A DNA stretch of 64,000 nt, from assembly GCF_017830045.1 (NCBI RefSeq), contig NZ_JAEDXU010000009.1, positions 124,001 to 188,000 on the forward strand, read 5' to 3'. Each line of letters opens with the position of its first letter. Within the stretch, counting starts at the first letter, position 1. The stretch comes from Enterococcus larvae (GTDB lineage: Bacteria > Bacillota > Bacilli > Lactobacillales > Enterococcaceae). The notes under the pieces were generated by a model. It saw only the letters and a list, made by a program, of their open reading frames with translations, ran no database searches and was not told where the DNA came from. The position numbers were made by a program, and so were the translations under genes. Positions 46,862 through 55,276 of the stretch are shown here, piece after piece.

Positions 46862-46894
46862 TTGACACTCGCTCACAAGTTAAGCGAGTACAAT
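46862..46894 (+). promoter_or_regulatory. Candidate promoter with a dyad in its spacer, ahead of the biosynthetic operon
   Basis: TTGACA (46862-46867) and TACAAT (46889-46894) are both near-consensus but 21 bases apart; the spacer carries CTCGCT-N9-AGCGAG exactly between them. Such over-spacing is seen at activator-twisted promoters. A TATAAT at 46926-46931 without a well-placed -35 is an alternative start. Confidence 0.4.
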
Positions 46895-46994
46895 CCATTT
46901 TTCTCATTGAATGCTTCAGTATTTTTATAATATTGTGCTTCACTGAAAATATTGAGATAATGGGAACTACTTAATGACTGGAGGGAGAGAAGGC

Positions 46995-47777
46995 ATGGGT
47001 AAAAAAGTTTTGATTACCGGAGCGACTTCAGGAATCGGTCGTTCGCTGGCGTATACCTTGGCAGAGGAAGGCTACGAGTTGTATATCGTTGGTCGATCCG
47101 ATGAAAAATTGGCGGAACTAAAAGCAGACTTGGAGTCTCGCTATACTCAGACTTGTGTCTGCTATCGTGTCGATTTTAGTAGGAGTGAAGAAGTTAGATC
47201 CTTCCTTGCTCAAAAGCTTCAAGTCGACATCCTGATTCATTGTGCAGGGATCGGTAAAGTTGGGGATTTCAAGACCATCTCTGTTGAGGAAGAGCAAGAG
47301 ATACTACAGGTAAATATCAATGCTTCTGTGTTGTTATTGAAATCTTTTGCGCAGCGTTTTGTGGCGCAAGGACATGGAACGATTATCGTGGTATGCTCAA
47401 CAGCAGCGTTTTATCCCCATCCTTTTATGAATACCTATGCTTCATCCAAAGCCTTCCTTCATCACTATAGTTTGGGTCTTGGAGAAGAGGTCAGAAGGTA
47501 CAGCAAACAAGTCAAAGTAATTGCTGTGTCTCCTGGGCCAACAAGGACGTCCTTTTTTAACCCGCAGACGAAGACAAAGATGGTGCAAAGTCAGACAGAA
47601 ACTAAATTTGAGATGAGTGCCGAGCAGGTTGGGGAAAGTATTGCCAAAGCGCTTTATTCCAACCGCTCTTCTGTAACAATCGGTAGAAGGAATCAGCTGA
47701 TGACTCTATTCCTTAAGTGTCTACCACTTAAATTACGAATCAGATTAGTTGGCAATTATATTGCTAAAGGAGTGTGA
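46995..47777 (+). CDS. Short-chain dehydrogenase/reductase (biosynthetic operon gene 1)
   Basis: A 260-residue classical SDR: NAD(P)-binding VLITGATSGIGRSLA, NAG-like HCAGIGKVG, catalytic Ser in VVCSTAAF and the Tyr/Lys pair in NTYASSKAF. The group includes DltE-like and 3-ketosphinganine-reductase-like enzymes acting on lipid-type carbonyls. It heads an eight-gene operon; the next gene starts 3 bp later. ATG 46995 is supported by GGAGGGAGAGAAGG; an ATG at 46974 lies inside that purine tract. The substrate is inferred only as an acyl intermediate. Confidence 0.85.
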   Translation: MGKKVLITGATSGIGRSLAYTLAEEGYELYIVGRSDEKLAELKADLESRYTQTCVCYRVDFSRSEEVRSFLAQKLQVDILIHCAGIGKVGDFKTISVEEEQEILQVNINASVLLLKSFAQRFVAQGHGTIIVVCSTAAFYPHPFMNTYASSKAFLHHYSLGLGEEVRRYSKQVKVIAVSPGPTRTSFFNPQTKTKMVQSQTETKFEMSAEQVGESIAKALYSNRSSVTIGRRNQLMTLFLKCLPLKLRIRLVGNYIAKGV

Positions 47778-47780
47778 AGA

Positions 47781-48932
47781 ATGACTCAGCTGTTTTTTTG
47801 TGTCCTATCTCTGACCGGTCTGTTGTTCTTTTTACGACTAAGGTTAGCTGTGTTGAACATTAAAAGCAAACGAAATATAGAAAGAAAAGTGATCGATGAA
47901 GCGAGCTATACGATTATTCAGCCTATTCTTTCAGGTGATCCAAGGCTGAAACAAGATCTTGAAAAAAATCTAGCAAGGACGAAAACTATGCGCTTTATCT
48001 GGTTGGTGGATAAAAGTGATGCAATTGCTCAAGCCGTGACTGCTGAAATTTTGGAAGAACCCTCTTATCATGAACGAACGATTTGCCTATTGTTAGAAGA
48101 TGTACCGGAAAAAATCAATCCTAAAAGCTTTAAATTATTGCAAGGAATAGAAAAAATCCAAACAGAGTATGCCATTATTTTAGATGATGATAGTGTGATT
48201 GATTTTCAGAGATTCGATGAGATGACAAGCTGCGAACAACGATCCGATGAATTTTTGGTGACAGGTATACCCTATAACCATGGACAAACAGGGTTCTGGT
48301 CGCAATTGGTTGCAAGCTTCGTGAATAGCAATTCTTTACTGACCTATTTCCCGATGGCTCATGTGAAGGAAACAAATACGGTCAATGGGATGTTTTATAT
48401 TGTAAAAACAGAAATATTAAGAAAATACCATGTGTTTGAGCGTATCCAAGAGGAGCTGTGTGATGATCTGGCTATTGCTGACTATTTGTCTGAACGAGGG
48501 GTTCAGCTGATTCAAAGTAGTATTCCCTGTAATGTTCGAACGACGATAAAAGAGCCGATGCAATATCTGCGCTTGATGAAACGCTGGCTTTTATTTGCAA
48601 CGATCTATATGAAACGGCATTATTCGCTTAGGCTGTTCTTTCTAGTCGTACTGCCAAGTATCTTGCCAATCATCTTATTGATATGGGGGCTTTGGCTAGG
48701 CGTTGTACCAACATTGTTAGTGGTTGGCGGATTAGGTGCTAAGGCAATTATTTTGAAGAGCTGTCGAAATCGAATTTTTGCGATTCGTGAGAATCGTTCA
48801 GTCATTCTTTATGAAGTTTTGAATGATTTTTTATTGCCGGTATTATATTTATATACGTTAGTCACTCCGCCAGTGATTTTATGGAGAAATAAAAAAATCA
48901 GAGTATCAGATGGGAAGATTCGCTATGAGTGA
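47781..48932 (+). CDS. Membrane glycosyltransferase, ceramide-glucosyltransferase-like (GT21)
   Basis: A 383-residue enzyme with one hydrophobic N-terminal helix, a GT-A catalytic domain and two or three hydrophobic helices at the C terminus (about 285-370). The donor-binding acidic cluster is AIILDDDSVID, the acceptor loop NTVNGMFYIVK, the catalytic Asp is in EELCDDLAIADYLSERG and the closing motif is LMKRWL, the (Q/R)xxRW element. That combination is the pattern of ceramide glucosyltransferases rather than of ordinary GT2 wall enzymes. It would glycosylate a membrane-bound lipid acceptor. Overlaps the next gene by 8 bp. Confidence 0.78.
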   Translation: MTQLFFCVLSLTGLLFFLRLRLAVLNIKSKRNIERKVIDEASYTIIQPILSGDPRLKQDLEKNLARTKTMRFIWLVDKSDAIAQAVTAEILEEPSYHERTICLLLEDVPEKINPKSFKLLQGIEKIQTEYAIILDDDSVIDFQRFDEMTSCEQRSDEFLVTGIPYNHGQTGFWSQLVASFVNSNSLLTYFPMAHVKETNTVNGMFYIVKTEILRKYHVFERIQEELCDDLAIADYLSERGVQLIQSSIPCNVRTTIKEPMQYLRLMKRWLLFATIYMKRHYSLRLFFLVVLPSILPIILLIWGLWLGVVPTLLVVGGLGAKAIILKSCRNRIFAIRENRSVILYEVLNDFLLPVLYLYTLVTPPVILWRNKKIRVSDGKIRYE

Positions 48933-49557
48933 TTTTCAACAATACTTGAGTAAATTGCAGTGTTTAGATGAGCGAGAGACGATGGCAACGAGAAAGAAAG
49001 TTGTTCTTTTTATCAGTGGCAGCAGTCACTTCGATCATGCAGAGCTTTCTGAACATCAGCAGTCGTTTTTCTCATGGAGTTTGGGAGAGTCTTCGGATTG
49101 GCTGGCAATGAATTTTCCTTATAATTATGGATTTGCCAGCGATCAGCCGGTATTTCCATCTTTGTTGAAAGCCAGCTGGAGGAATTGTCTCTACTTTTTT
49201 CATACTTGCTGGAATAAAGACTTCCAAAGGGAATTGATTCGTCACCTAACACCTATTTTCCAGTGTGAGGAAGTGATGGTCATTTCACAAAGCTCAGGGC
49301 TGAATATGCTGACAGCTGTTTTACCAAAGCTTAATTGTCAATATAAGAAGCTTAAGATCATAGCACTAGGTCCTGTATCCTTGAAAAAAATCAATAGGGA
49401 AAAATATGATTGCACAGTAATCAAAGGAAAAAGAGATCTCTATTCGAGACTGCTTGATCGGCATTCGCCGGATCATCTCGTGACAAGTACTCATTTTGAT
49501 TATTTGATGAGTTCGGAAGTGAGGGAAATCGTCAATGGCTACATCCAAAAAAATTAA
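48925..49557 (+). CDS. Small alpha/beta-hydrolase-like protein
   Basis: A 210-residue soluble protein not clearly assigned to a family. After KKVVLFISGSSHFDH comes VISQSSGLNML, which places Ser123 in a nucleophile-elbow-like position (SQSSG), then Asp171 in IKGKRDLYS and His190 in STHFDYL, so a Ser-Asp-His triad in alpha/beta-hydrolase order is visible. It is shorter than most such enzymes. ATG 48925 has GGGAAGA at good distance; ATG 48910 has none. It lies between two glycosyltransferase genes and overlaps both. Confidence 0.6.
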   Translation: MSDFQQYLSKLQCLDERETMATRKKVVLFISGSSHFDHAELSEHQQSFFSWSLGESSDWLAMNFPYNYGFASDQPVFPSLLKASWRNCLYFFHTCWNKDFQRELIRHLTPIFQCEEVMVISQSSGLNMLTAVLPKLNCQYKKLKIIALGPVSLKKINREKYDCTVIKGKRDLYSRLLDRHSPDHLVTSTHFDYLMSSEVREIVNGYIQKN

Positions 49558-50806
49558 GATCGATGTTGTTAGTGTGCCGTTTAGTGGGCATATTTATCCA
49601 TTGCTGGAGGTGATGGCGCCACTTCTTAAAAGCAATCAGTACAGTATTCGTTTTATTACAGGAGTTCAAAAGATAGAAACGGTGGAACAGTTAGGCTTCG
49701 GCAGTGTTTCTTTGTTTCCTGACGCACCAACGATCATGGAGGACATTGCCAACACAGAAGAGCAGGCAAAGCTGAGGGAGATGTATCAGCAGCTCAAGCA
49801 AAATGTTACGTTGATCCCAAAAGCTGTCGAACAGATAGAGGAAGCGTTGCGTGATAATCAGACAGATATCGTGATTGCCGATTTCATTTCAGTTCCAGCT
49901 GGAATCGTCTGTGAGCGGTTAGATATTCCATGGATAACGACTATCCCGACACCATTTGCATTAGAAACAAAGGATGGTACGCCAAGTTATCTAGGCGGTT
50001 GGCGGAAGAAAGCTGGTTTTTTGTATCGTATGAGAGATATGATAGGAAGAAAGCTGGTTCGCGTAGCTAAACGAGGGTTCTTCTTTCTAATTCGTAAGGA
50101 AGCTGCAGCCTTAGGTGTCACACTATACAATGCTCGTCAAGAAGAAGCGATCTACTCGCCGTATAGTATTTTAGGAATGGGAATGATGGAACTGGAATTT
50201 CCCAGAACCTTTCCAGAACAGTTTCGATGGATCGGGCCCTGCTGTCATTCTGCGGAGACAGAAGTGTTGATCATTCCAGAAAAAGCAGCGTTTCGTCAAA
50301 CGATTTTAGTAACCTTGGGTACCCACCTTCTGTGGGGGAAAGAAGCCATGCGACAGCAGCTTTTAGAGATAGCCGTTTATTTTCCGGAATATCTATTTGT
50401 TTTTTCATTAGGTGACAGTCAAAAATCAGAGGAACACCAAAAAATAGCAAAAAATGTCTACCAGTACGGTTATGTTCCTTATTCTAGCAATATGGCTCAG
50501 TTCGATTATGTGATCCATCATGGGGGAGCCGGCATCCTATATAACTGTATCAAGTACCAAAAGCCGGCATTGATTTTACCCCATGACTATGATCAATTCG
50601 ATTATGCAGTCAGAGCAGAACAAGTAGGGATTGCAGTAACAACGAAGAAGAAAAGTACGAAGCAGCTCATCAAAAAGCTTAACGAGTTAGTACAAAAGCA
50701 GGAATGGCCTGAGCTAGTTCGCTTGAATAAACAGTTTTTTGACTATGAGCCATCCAAAGCGATGGACGAGGAAATTCAACGACTAATAAAGAGGATAAAA
50801 AAATGA
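49535..50806 (+). CDS. GT1-family glycosyltransferase (UGT/macrolide type)
   Basis: A 423-residue GT-B enzyme. The N-terminal acceptor half starts DVVSVPFSGHIYPLLEVMAP (the His is the usual catalytic base region), and the C-terminal nucleotide-sugar site is YVPYSSNMAQFD-(V)-HHGGAGILYNCIKYQKPAL, as in macrolide and sterol glucosyltransferases. It puts a sugar on a small hydrophobic molecule. It overlaps the preceding gene by 23 bp and the next by 4 bp. Together with the GT21-like enzyme it implies a product bearing two different glycosylations. Confidence 0.87.
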   Translation: MATSKKIKIDVVSVPFSGHIYPLLEVMAPLLKSNQYSIRFITGVQKIETVEQLGFGSVSLFPDAPTIMEDIANTEEQAKLREMYQQLKQNVTLIPKAVEQIEEALRDNQTDIVIADFISVPAGIVCERLDIPWITTIPTPFALETKDGTPSYLGGWRKKAGFLYRMRDMIGRKLVRVAKRGFFFLIRKEAAALGVTLYNARQEEAIYSPYSILGMGMMELEFPRTFPEQFRWIGPCCHSAETEVLIIPEKAAFRQTILVTLGTHLLWGKEAMRQQLLEIAVYFPEYLFVFSLGDSQKSEEHQKIAKNVYQYGYVPYSSNMAQFDYVIHHGGAGILYNCIKYQKPALILPHDYDQFDYAVRAEQVGIAVTTKKKSTKQLIKKLNELVQKQEWPELVRLNKQFFDYEPSKAMDEEIQRLIKRIKK

Positions 50807-51780
50807 AAATATTAGTAACTGGAGCTACAGGATTTTTAGGAAAGTATGTTGTGGAGGAGCTTAAAGAAGCCGGCTATGAAGTCACTGCATTTGGCAGAAA
50901 TCAGTTGATTGGCGAACAATTGGCTGGTGACGCGGTTACCTTTATTCAGGGGGATTTTACTAAGCTGTCGGATATTCTTACTGCCTCTAAAGGAATGGAT
51001 GCAGTCGTGCATGCCGGTGCACTGTCAACTGTTTGGGGAAAATGGGAAGATTTTTATCAGACAAATGTCATTGGGACTGAAAATGTCCTTGAAGCGTGTG
51101 AAACAAATCAAATCAAGCGTTTAGTCTTCATCTCGTCACCTAGTATTTATGCTGCTGCGAAAGATCAGCTGCAGGTTAAAGAAGCAGAGGCTCCAAAGAC
51201 CAATGAGTTAAATTTTTATATCAAAAGTAAGCTACTGGCAGAGCAGCGGATTCATGAAAAAAAGCAGATAGATAGTGTGATCCTTCGACCAAGAGGCTTG
51301 TTTGGTGTTGGTGATACAAGCATTATTCCGCGTCTGATAAAGGTAAATAAAAAAATCGGTATTCCTCTTTTTGACGGAGGACAGCAGTTGGTGGATGTGA
51401 CCTGTGTAGAAAATGTTGCATTGGCGATTCGTTTAAGCCTGGAAAGTGAGAAAGCGATTGGGGAAACCTATAATATAACGAATGATGAGCCGGCGCCATT
51501 TAAAGATATATTGGATCAGCTTCATCAGGAGATCGGTGTACCGGTAAGATACCTATCCTTAAGCTATTCGTTGATGTATGGCGTCGCAAGTACTTTGGAG
51601 AAGATTTACACCGTGTTCCGGATAACGAAAGAACCTCTCTTTACGAAATACACACTCTATTTATTGAAGTACAGTCAAACCTTATCAATAGAGAAAGCAA
51701 AAAATGAACTGAACTATCAGCCAAAAATGACAATCACTGAGGGAATAAAAAACTATGCAGAACATTATAGAAACCATTGA
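50803..51780 (+). CDS. NAD-dependent epimerase / 3-beta-HSD family reductase, OleD-like
   Basis: A 325-residue extended SDR. The Rossmann motif is VTGATGFLGKYVVEEL, catalytic Tyr139 and Lys143 are in FYIKSK, and VVHAGALSTVWGKWEDFYQT plus NVIGTENVLEAC and QQLVDVTCVENVALAI strongly recall OleD and 3-beta-hydroxysteroid dehydrogenases. OleD reduces beta-ketoacids from OleA to beta-hydroxyacids. With a KAS III in the same operon, reduction of a condensed acyl chain is the natural reading. Overlaps both neighbours (4 and 26 bp). Confidence 0.84.
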   Translation: MKILVTGATGFLGKYVVEELKEAGYEVTAFGRNQLIGEQLAGDAVTFIQGDFTKLSDILTASKGMDAVVHAGALSTVWGKWEDFYQTNVIGTENVLEACETNQIKRLVFISSPSIYAAAKDQLQVKEAEAPKTNELNFYIKSKLLAEQRIHEKKQIDSVILRPRGLFGVGDTSIIPRLIKVNKKIGIPLFDGGQQLVDVTCVENVALAIRLSLESEKAIGETYNITNDEPAPFKDILDQLHQEIGVPVRYLSLSYSLMYGVASTLEKIYTVFRITKEPLFTKYTLYLLKYSQTLSIEKAKNELNYQPKMTITEGIKNYAEHYRNH

Positions 51781-52555
51781 GTATTATTCTTGCGGCTATT
51801 GCACCAACAATCAGGCGATGCTGTTTAAGAAGGATAAGAAGAAAGAGCTTCATTTTCCAGCGGGGGTTTTTCTAATTAAGCACCGCAGTCATGGCTATAT
51901 CTTATACGATACTGGATATACGACTGATTTATATAAAAGAAAATGGCTTTACCAGTTGTATAATCGACTGAACCCAACCGTTATTAAACGTGAAGAAATG
52001 ATCGATAAGCAGCTGGAACGTTCTGGTATACGACCAGAGGACATCCGGACAGTCATTCTATCTCATCTTCACCCAGATCATATTGGCGGCAGCAGTCAGT
52101 TTCCCAATGCCCGTTTTCTGATTTCAGAGGACTGTTATCAAGTATACAAAAAGAAGCCTTTCAAAGCATTGATTTTCAATGAGTTTTTACCAGCTGATTT
52201 TGATAAGCGAATCGAGATTATTCAACCAACAAAGAAGCATCCTGCTTTTTCTTATAAAGAAACCTATGATTTGTTTGGTGATGGCAGTCTTTTGTTATCT
52301 TCATTTGATGGGCATGCCAAGGGACAGCTGTGCATGTACTTTTCTGAACGGTCTCTTTTTGTAGCAGCGGATATTTGTTGGGGAATCGATTTGTTAGAGA
52401 AAACTGAGCGGCTGCGCCGTATTCCGGCAATGATCCAAGACAATATGACCGCCTATAGATCAAGTATCAAAAGTCTAAAAGCGATCCTTGCTGACGGCAA
52501 TCAGGCGGTTGTCAGCCATGACCCTGAGAAAAGAATCCGGGAGGTGTTGGGATGA
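51755..52555 (+). CDS. Metallo-beta-lactamase fold hydrolase (lactonase-like)
   Basis: A 266-residue MBL protein with the full binuclear metal set: SHLHPDHIGG, FDGHAKGQ, VAADICWGID and VVSHDPEK. The overall order and length resemble N-acyl-homoserine lactonases and related thioesterase-like enzymes. In this operon it may release or rearrange an acyl thioester or lactone; that is inference. It overlaps the neighbour genes on both sides (26 and 4 bp). Confidence 0.84.
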   Translation: MQNIIETIEYYSCGYCTNNQAMLFKKDKKKELHFPAGVFLIKHRSHGYILYDTGYTTDLYKRKWLYQLYNRLNPTVIKREEMIDKQLERSGIRPEDIRTVILSHLHPDHIGGSSQFPNARFLISEDCYQVYKKKPFKALIFNEFLPADFDKRIEIIQPTKKHPAFSYKETYDLFGDGSLLLSSFDGHAKGQLCMYFSERSLFVAADICWGIDLLEKTERLRRIPAMIQDNMTAYRSSIKSLKAILADGNQAVVSHDPEKRIREVLG

Positions 52556-53820
52556 AAAAGAGCTTGTTAATATCAACCTTTATGAAGGTACGTTGGCTGC
52601 AAAAATGGACAACAAGAGAACAACTGGAAAAATATCAAAACAAGAAAGTAGCCAAACAACTCTTGTATATGCAAAAGCATTCTCCTTTTTATGCTAACCA
52701 TGCCGGGGAAGCACTGCCGTTGATGGATAAAGAGAAAATGATGCGTTATTTTGATGAACTGAATACAGTCGGTATAAAAAAGGAACAGGCCTTTGATATA
52801 GCGTTAAAAGGTGAACGAACCAGAAACTTTCAAGAGGGGTATCAGGATATTTCTGTCGGATTGTCTTCTGGTACTTCTGGCAATCGCGGTATTTTTTTTA
52901 CAAGTGAGAAGGAACAGGCAATTTGGGCAGGAACGATATTGGCAAAAATGCTGCCTAAAAAACAGCTGTTGAATCATAAACTGGCATTCTTTTTACGTGC
53001 GGATAATCAGCTCTATCAGACGATCGATTCTCAAGCGATCCAGCTAGCTTATTTTGATATGTACCAACCATTTGAAGGTCACATTGACCGATTGAATCAC
53101 TATCAGCCAACGATATTGATTGCGCCGCCTTCAGTGCTGCTTCGTTTGGCTCAGGAGGTAAAGGCACAACGCTTGAAGATTCAGCCGCAAAGAGTGATCT
53201 CAATTGCAGAAATTCTGGAAGCACGAGACAGCGACTATTTGAAGCAATGCTTTAAGGTGCCGGTGATTCATCAGATTTACCAATGCACTGAAGGCTTTTT
53301 AGGATATACATGCGAACACGGCACCTTGCATTTGAATGAGGATATCGTCAAATTTGAAAAAGAGTATTTGGATGAGCGCCGTTTTTATCCGATCATCACA
53401 GATTTTACACGAACCTCTCAGCCAATGCTCCGTTACCGTTTGAATGATATTTTAGTAGAAGCGGATCAGCCTTGTTCGTGCGGCTCTGTCTTTGAAGCAA
53501 TCGAAAAAATCGAAGGACGGGAAGATGATATCTTTGTTTTTAAAGGGATAGAGCAAGAGACAGTTGCTGTTTATCCGGATTTTATTCGTCGCTGTTTGTT
53601 ATTTGTCTCAGAGGTAAGGGAGTATCAGGTGCAACAGGTTGCTGTCGATCGGCTAGTCATTAAGGCCGATGACCTGTCAAAAGAAGTACAAGAGAAGATC
53701 AACCAAGAGTTTGTCCGTTTAGCAGCAGATCAGAAATTTGAGCTGCCTGACCTTATTTTTCAGCCGTACGAACAGGAGCAAGAGAAAAAAATGAAAAGAA
53801 TTCAACGTTGTGTTGAGTAG
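52552..53820 (+). CDS. Adenylate-forming enzyme, F390-synthetase/PaaK-like
   Basis: A 422-residue enzyme of the adenylate-forming superfamily. The phosphate-binding loop is SVGLSSGTSGNRGIFF; YQCTEGFLGYTCEHG is the substrate/ATP region, PMLRYRLNDI the counterpart of YRTGD, and CSCGSVFEAIEKIEGREDD the hinge before a small C-terminal domain. This matches the 'F390 synthetase-related' clade, whose substrates are not defined. It would activate an acid as acyl-AMP for the KAS III or other steps. GGGAGGTG precedes the ATG; 4-bp overlap with the previous gene. Confidence 0.82.
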   Translation: MKKSLLISTFMKVRWLQKWTTREQLEKYQNKKVAKQLLYMQKHSPFYANHAGEALPLMDKEKMMRYFDELNTVGIKKEQAFDIALKGERTRNFQEGYQDISVGLSSGTSGNRGIFFTSEKEQAIWAGTILAKMLPKKQLLNHKLAFFLRADNQLYQTIDSQAIQLAYFDMYQPFEGHIDRLNHYQPTILIAPPSVLLRLAQEVKAQRLKIQPQRVISIAEILEARDSDYLKQCFKVPVIHQIYQCTEGFLGYTCEHGTLHLNEDIVKFEKEYLDERRFYPIITDFTRTSQPMLRYRLNDILVEADQPCSCGSVFEAIEKIEGREDDIFVFKGIEQETVAVYPDFIRRCLLFVSEVREYQVQQVAVDRLVIKADDLSKEVQEKINQEFVRLAADQKFELPDLIFQPYEQEQEKKMKRIQRCVE

Positions 53821-53831
53821 GGGAGAAAAAA

Positions 53832-54764
53832 ATGAATCATGTGAAAATAACCGGATACGGGACTGCTTTACCTAAAAATACAGTAACGTTCGATGATCAG
53901 ACGAGATACCGTGTTGTTTCTGGAGAGACACAAATAAGCTTAGCTGTTGAAGCCTGTGAAGCGGCATTGAAGCAAGGGAGCTGGTCGATTGCAGACATTG
54001 ATTGTATCGTATCTGCCAGTGCGGTTTCAGTTCAGCCGATTCCTTGCACAGCGGCTTTGATCCATGAGCAGATTGCACGTGGAACAGATATTCCGGCTGT
54101 GGATATCAATACAACCTGTACTAGCTTTGTTACAGCATTGGATACTTTTTCTTTTCTGATCGAAGCCAGACGATATACACGTGTTCTGATCGTTTCAAGT
54201 GAAGTGGGGTCATTGGGACTGAATCCGAATCAGAAAGAGAGCTTTGAATTATTTAGTGACGGCGCAGCGGCGATTATTTTGGAGCGTAGTGAAAACCCTG
54301 AGCAAGGGATCATTTGCGGTATGCAACGCACATGGTCAGAGGGAGCACATCAGACAGAAATTCGTGGTGGACTAACGGCCTATCCGCCAAGTAATTATAA
54401 GGAAGAAACGAAGGAAGAGTACATGTTCGATATGAAGGGCAGAGAAATCCTGTCACTTGTAATAAAGAAGCTGCCAAAGATGATGGCAGATTTTTATACG
54501 GAAAGTGGATTGTCTGCTGAAATGATCAATAAAGTCGTTCCGCATCAAGCCAGTCGTGCAATGCCATTGCTGATGAAAAAAATTGGGTTCTCAGAGGAAC
54601 AATACGTTAATAGCATCAAAGAATATGGCAACATGGTTTCGGCTTCTATTCCTTTTATTTTGTGTAAAGCACTGGCTGCAAATGAGATAAAAGAAAAGGA
54701 TGTCATTCTCTTTATCGGTACTGCAGCCGGTCTCACTACGAATATTCTTGCTATGCGAATCTAA
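53832..54764 (+). CDS. 3-oxoacyl-ACP synthase III-type condensing enzyme (KAS III / OleA-like)
   Basis: A 310-residue thiolase-fold enzyme with the complete catalytic triad: Cys96 in INTTCTSFV, His238 in VVPHQASRAM and Asn267 in EYGNMVSAS; GTAAGLTTNILAMR closes it. It differs from housekeeping FabH (which normally sits with fab genes) by its context and starts without the usual FabH N terminus. It would condense an activated acyl group with a second acyl or malonyl unit. Last gene of the eight-gene operon, 11 bp after the adenylate-forming enzyme. Confidence 0.88.
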   Translation: MNHVKITGYGTALPKNTVTFDDQTRYRVVSGETQISLAVEACEAALKQGSWSIADIDCIVSASAVSVQPIPCTAALIHEQIARGTDIPAVDINTTCTSFVTALDTFSFLIEARRYTRVLIVSSEVGSLGLNPNQKESFELFSDGAAAIILERSENPEQGIICGMQRTWSEGAHQTEIRGGLTAYPPSNYKEETKEEYMFDMKGREILSLVIKKLPKMMADFYTESGLSAEMINKVVPHQASRAMPLLMKKIGFSEEQYVNSIKEYGNMVSASIPFILCKALAANEIKEKDVILFIGTAAGLTTNILAMRI

Positions 54765-54949
54765 GTGTTTCACTATTTTTCATGAAAAATAGAGCCTCCA
54801 TATGCTTATTTTCAAGGAGAGGTGACGTCCTTTTTTTAGTTGATCTTTACAGATACATTGGGTATTCAATTAGAAAGGAAAATGTTCGGAAATCGCTGAA
54901 ATTCTACTTGACTTTCATGAAAATCTCTAGTAGTTTATATATAATATTG

Positions 54950-55182
54950 AAAATCAATGAAGGAACGAGTAAATTTCTTGTTTGTGTCAAAAGAGAGAGA
55001 TGCCTTGGCTGAAAGCAGCTCCACAAAAGAAATCGAAAGACATTCCTGAGATGAGTGGAAGAAAAGCCATTCCGTTACGAGCGTTAATCGTTGAGATGAA
55101 AGAGCAATCTTTCAAATTAGGTGGTACCGCGTATGAATGCTTCATTCGCCCTTGTAGACAATACAAGGGCGAATTTTTTTAT
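54950..55182 (+). promoter_or_regulatory. T-box riboswitch of hisS-aspS
   Basis: The T-box AGGTGGTACCGCG (55119-55131) is followed by a terminator stem TTCGCCCTTGTA / TACAAGGGCGAA and seven T (55145-55180). The Stem I 3' side reads GAAA-GAC-ATTCCTGAG; aligned with the two Met T-boxes of this window, the specifier is GAC (Asp, 55039-55041). A His codon CAT overlaps it by one base (55041-55043). A palindrome ATTTTTCATGAAAAAT lies at 54774-54789. Promoter parts are not clear; TATAAT at 54940 is a candidate -10. Confidence 0.87.
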
Positions 55183-55276
55183 TTTTCAGGAGACAAACGA
55201 AGCTTTTACTTAACACACAGCATGAACCTAAATGTTCGCACTTTGCGACGAATCAAGAGAGATGGAGGAAAATCAG

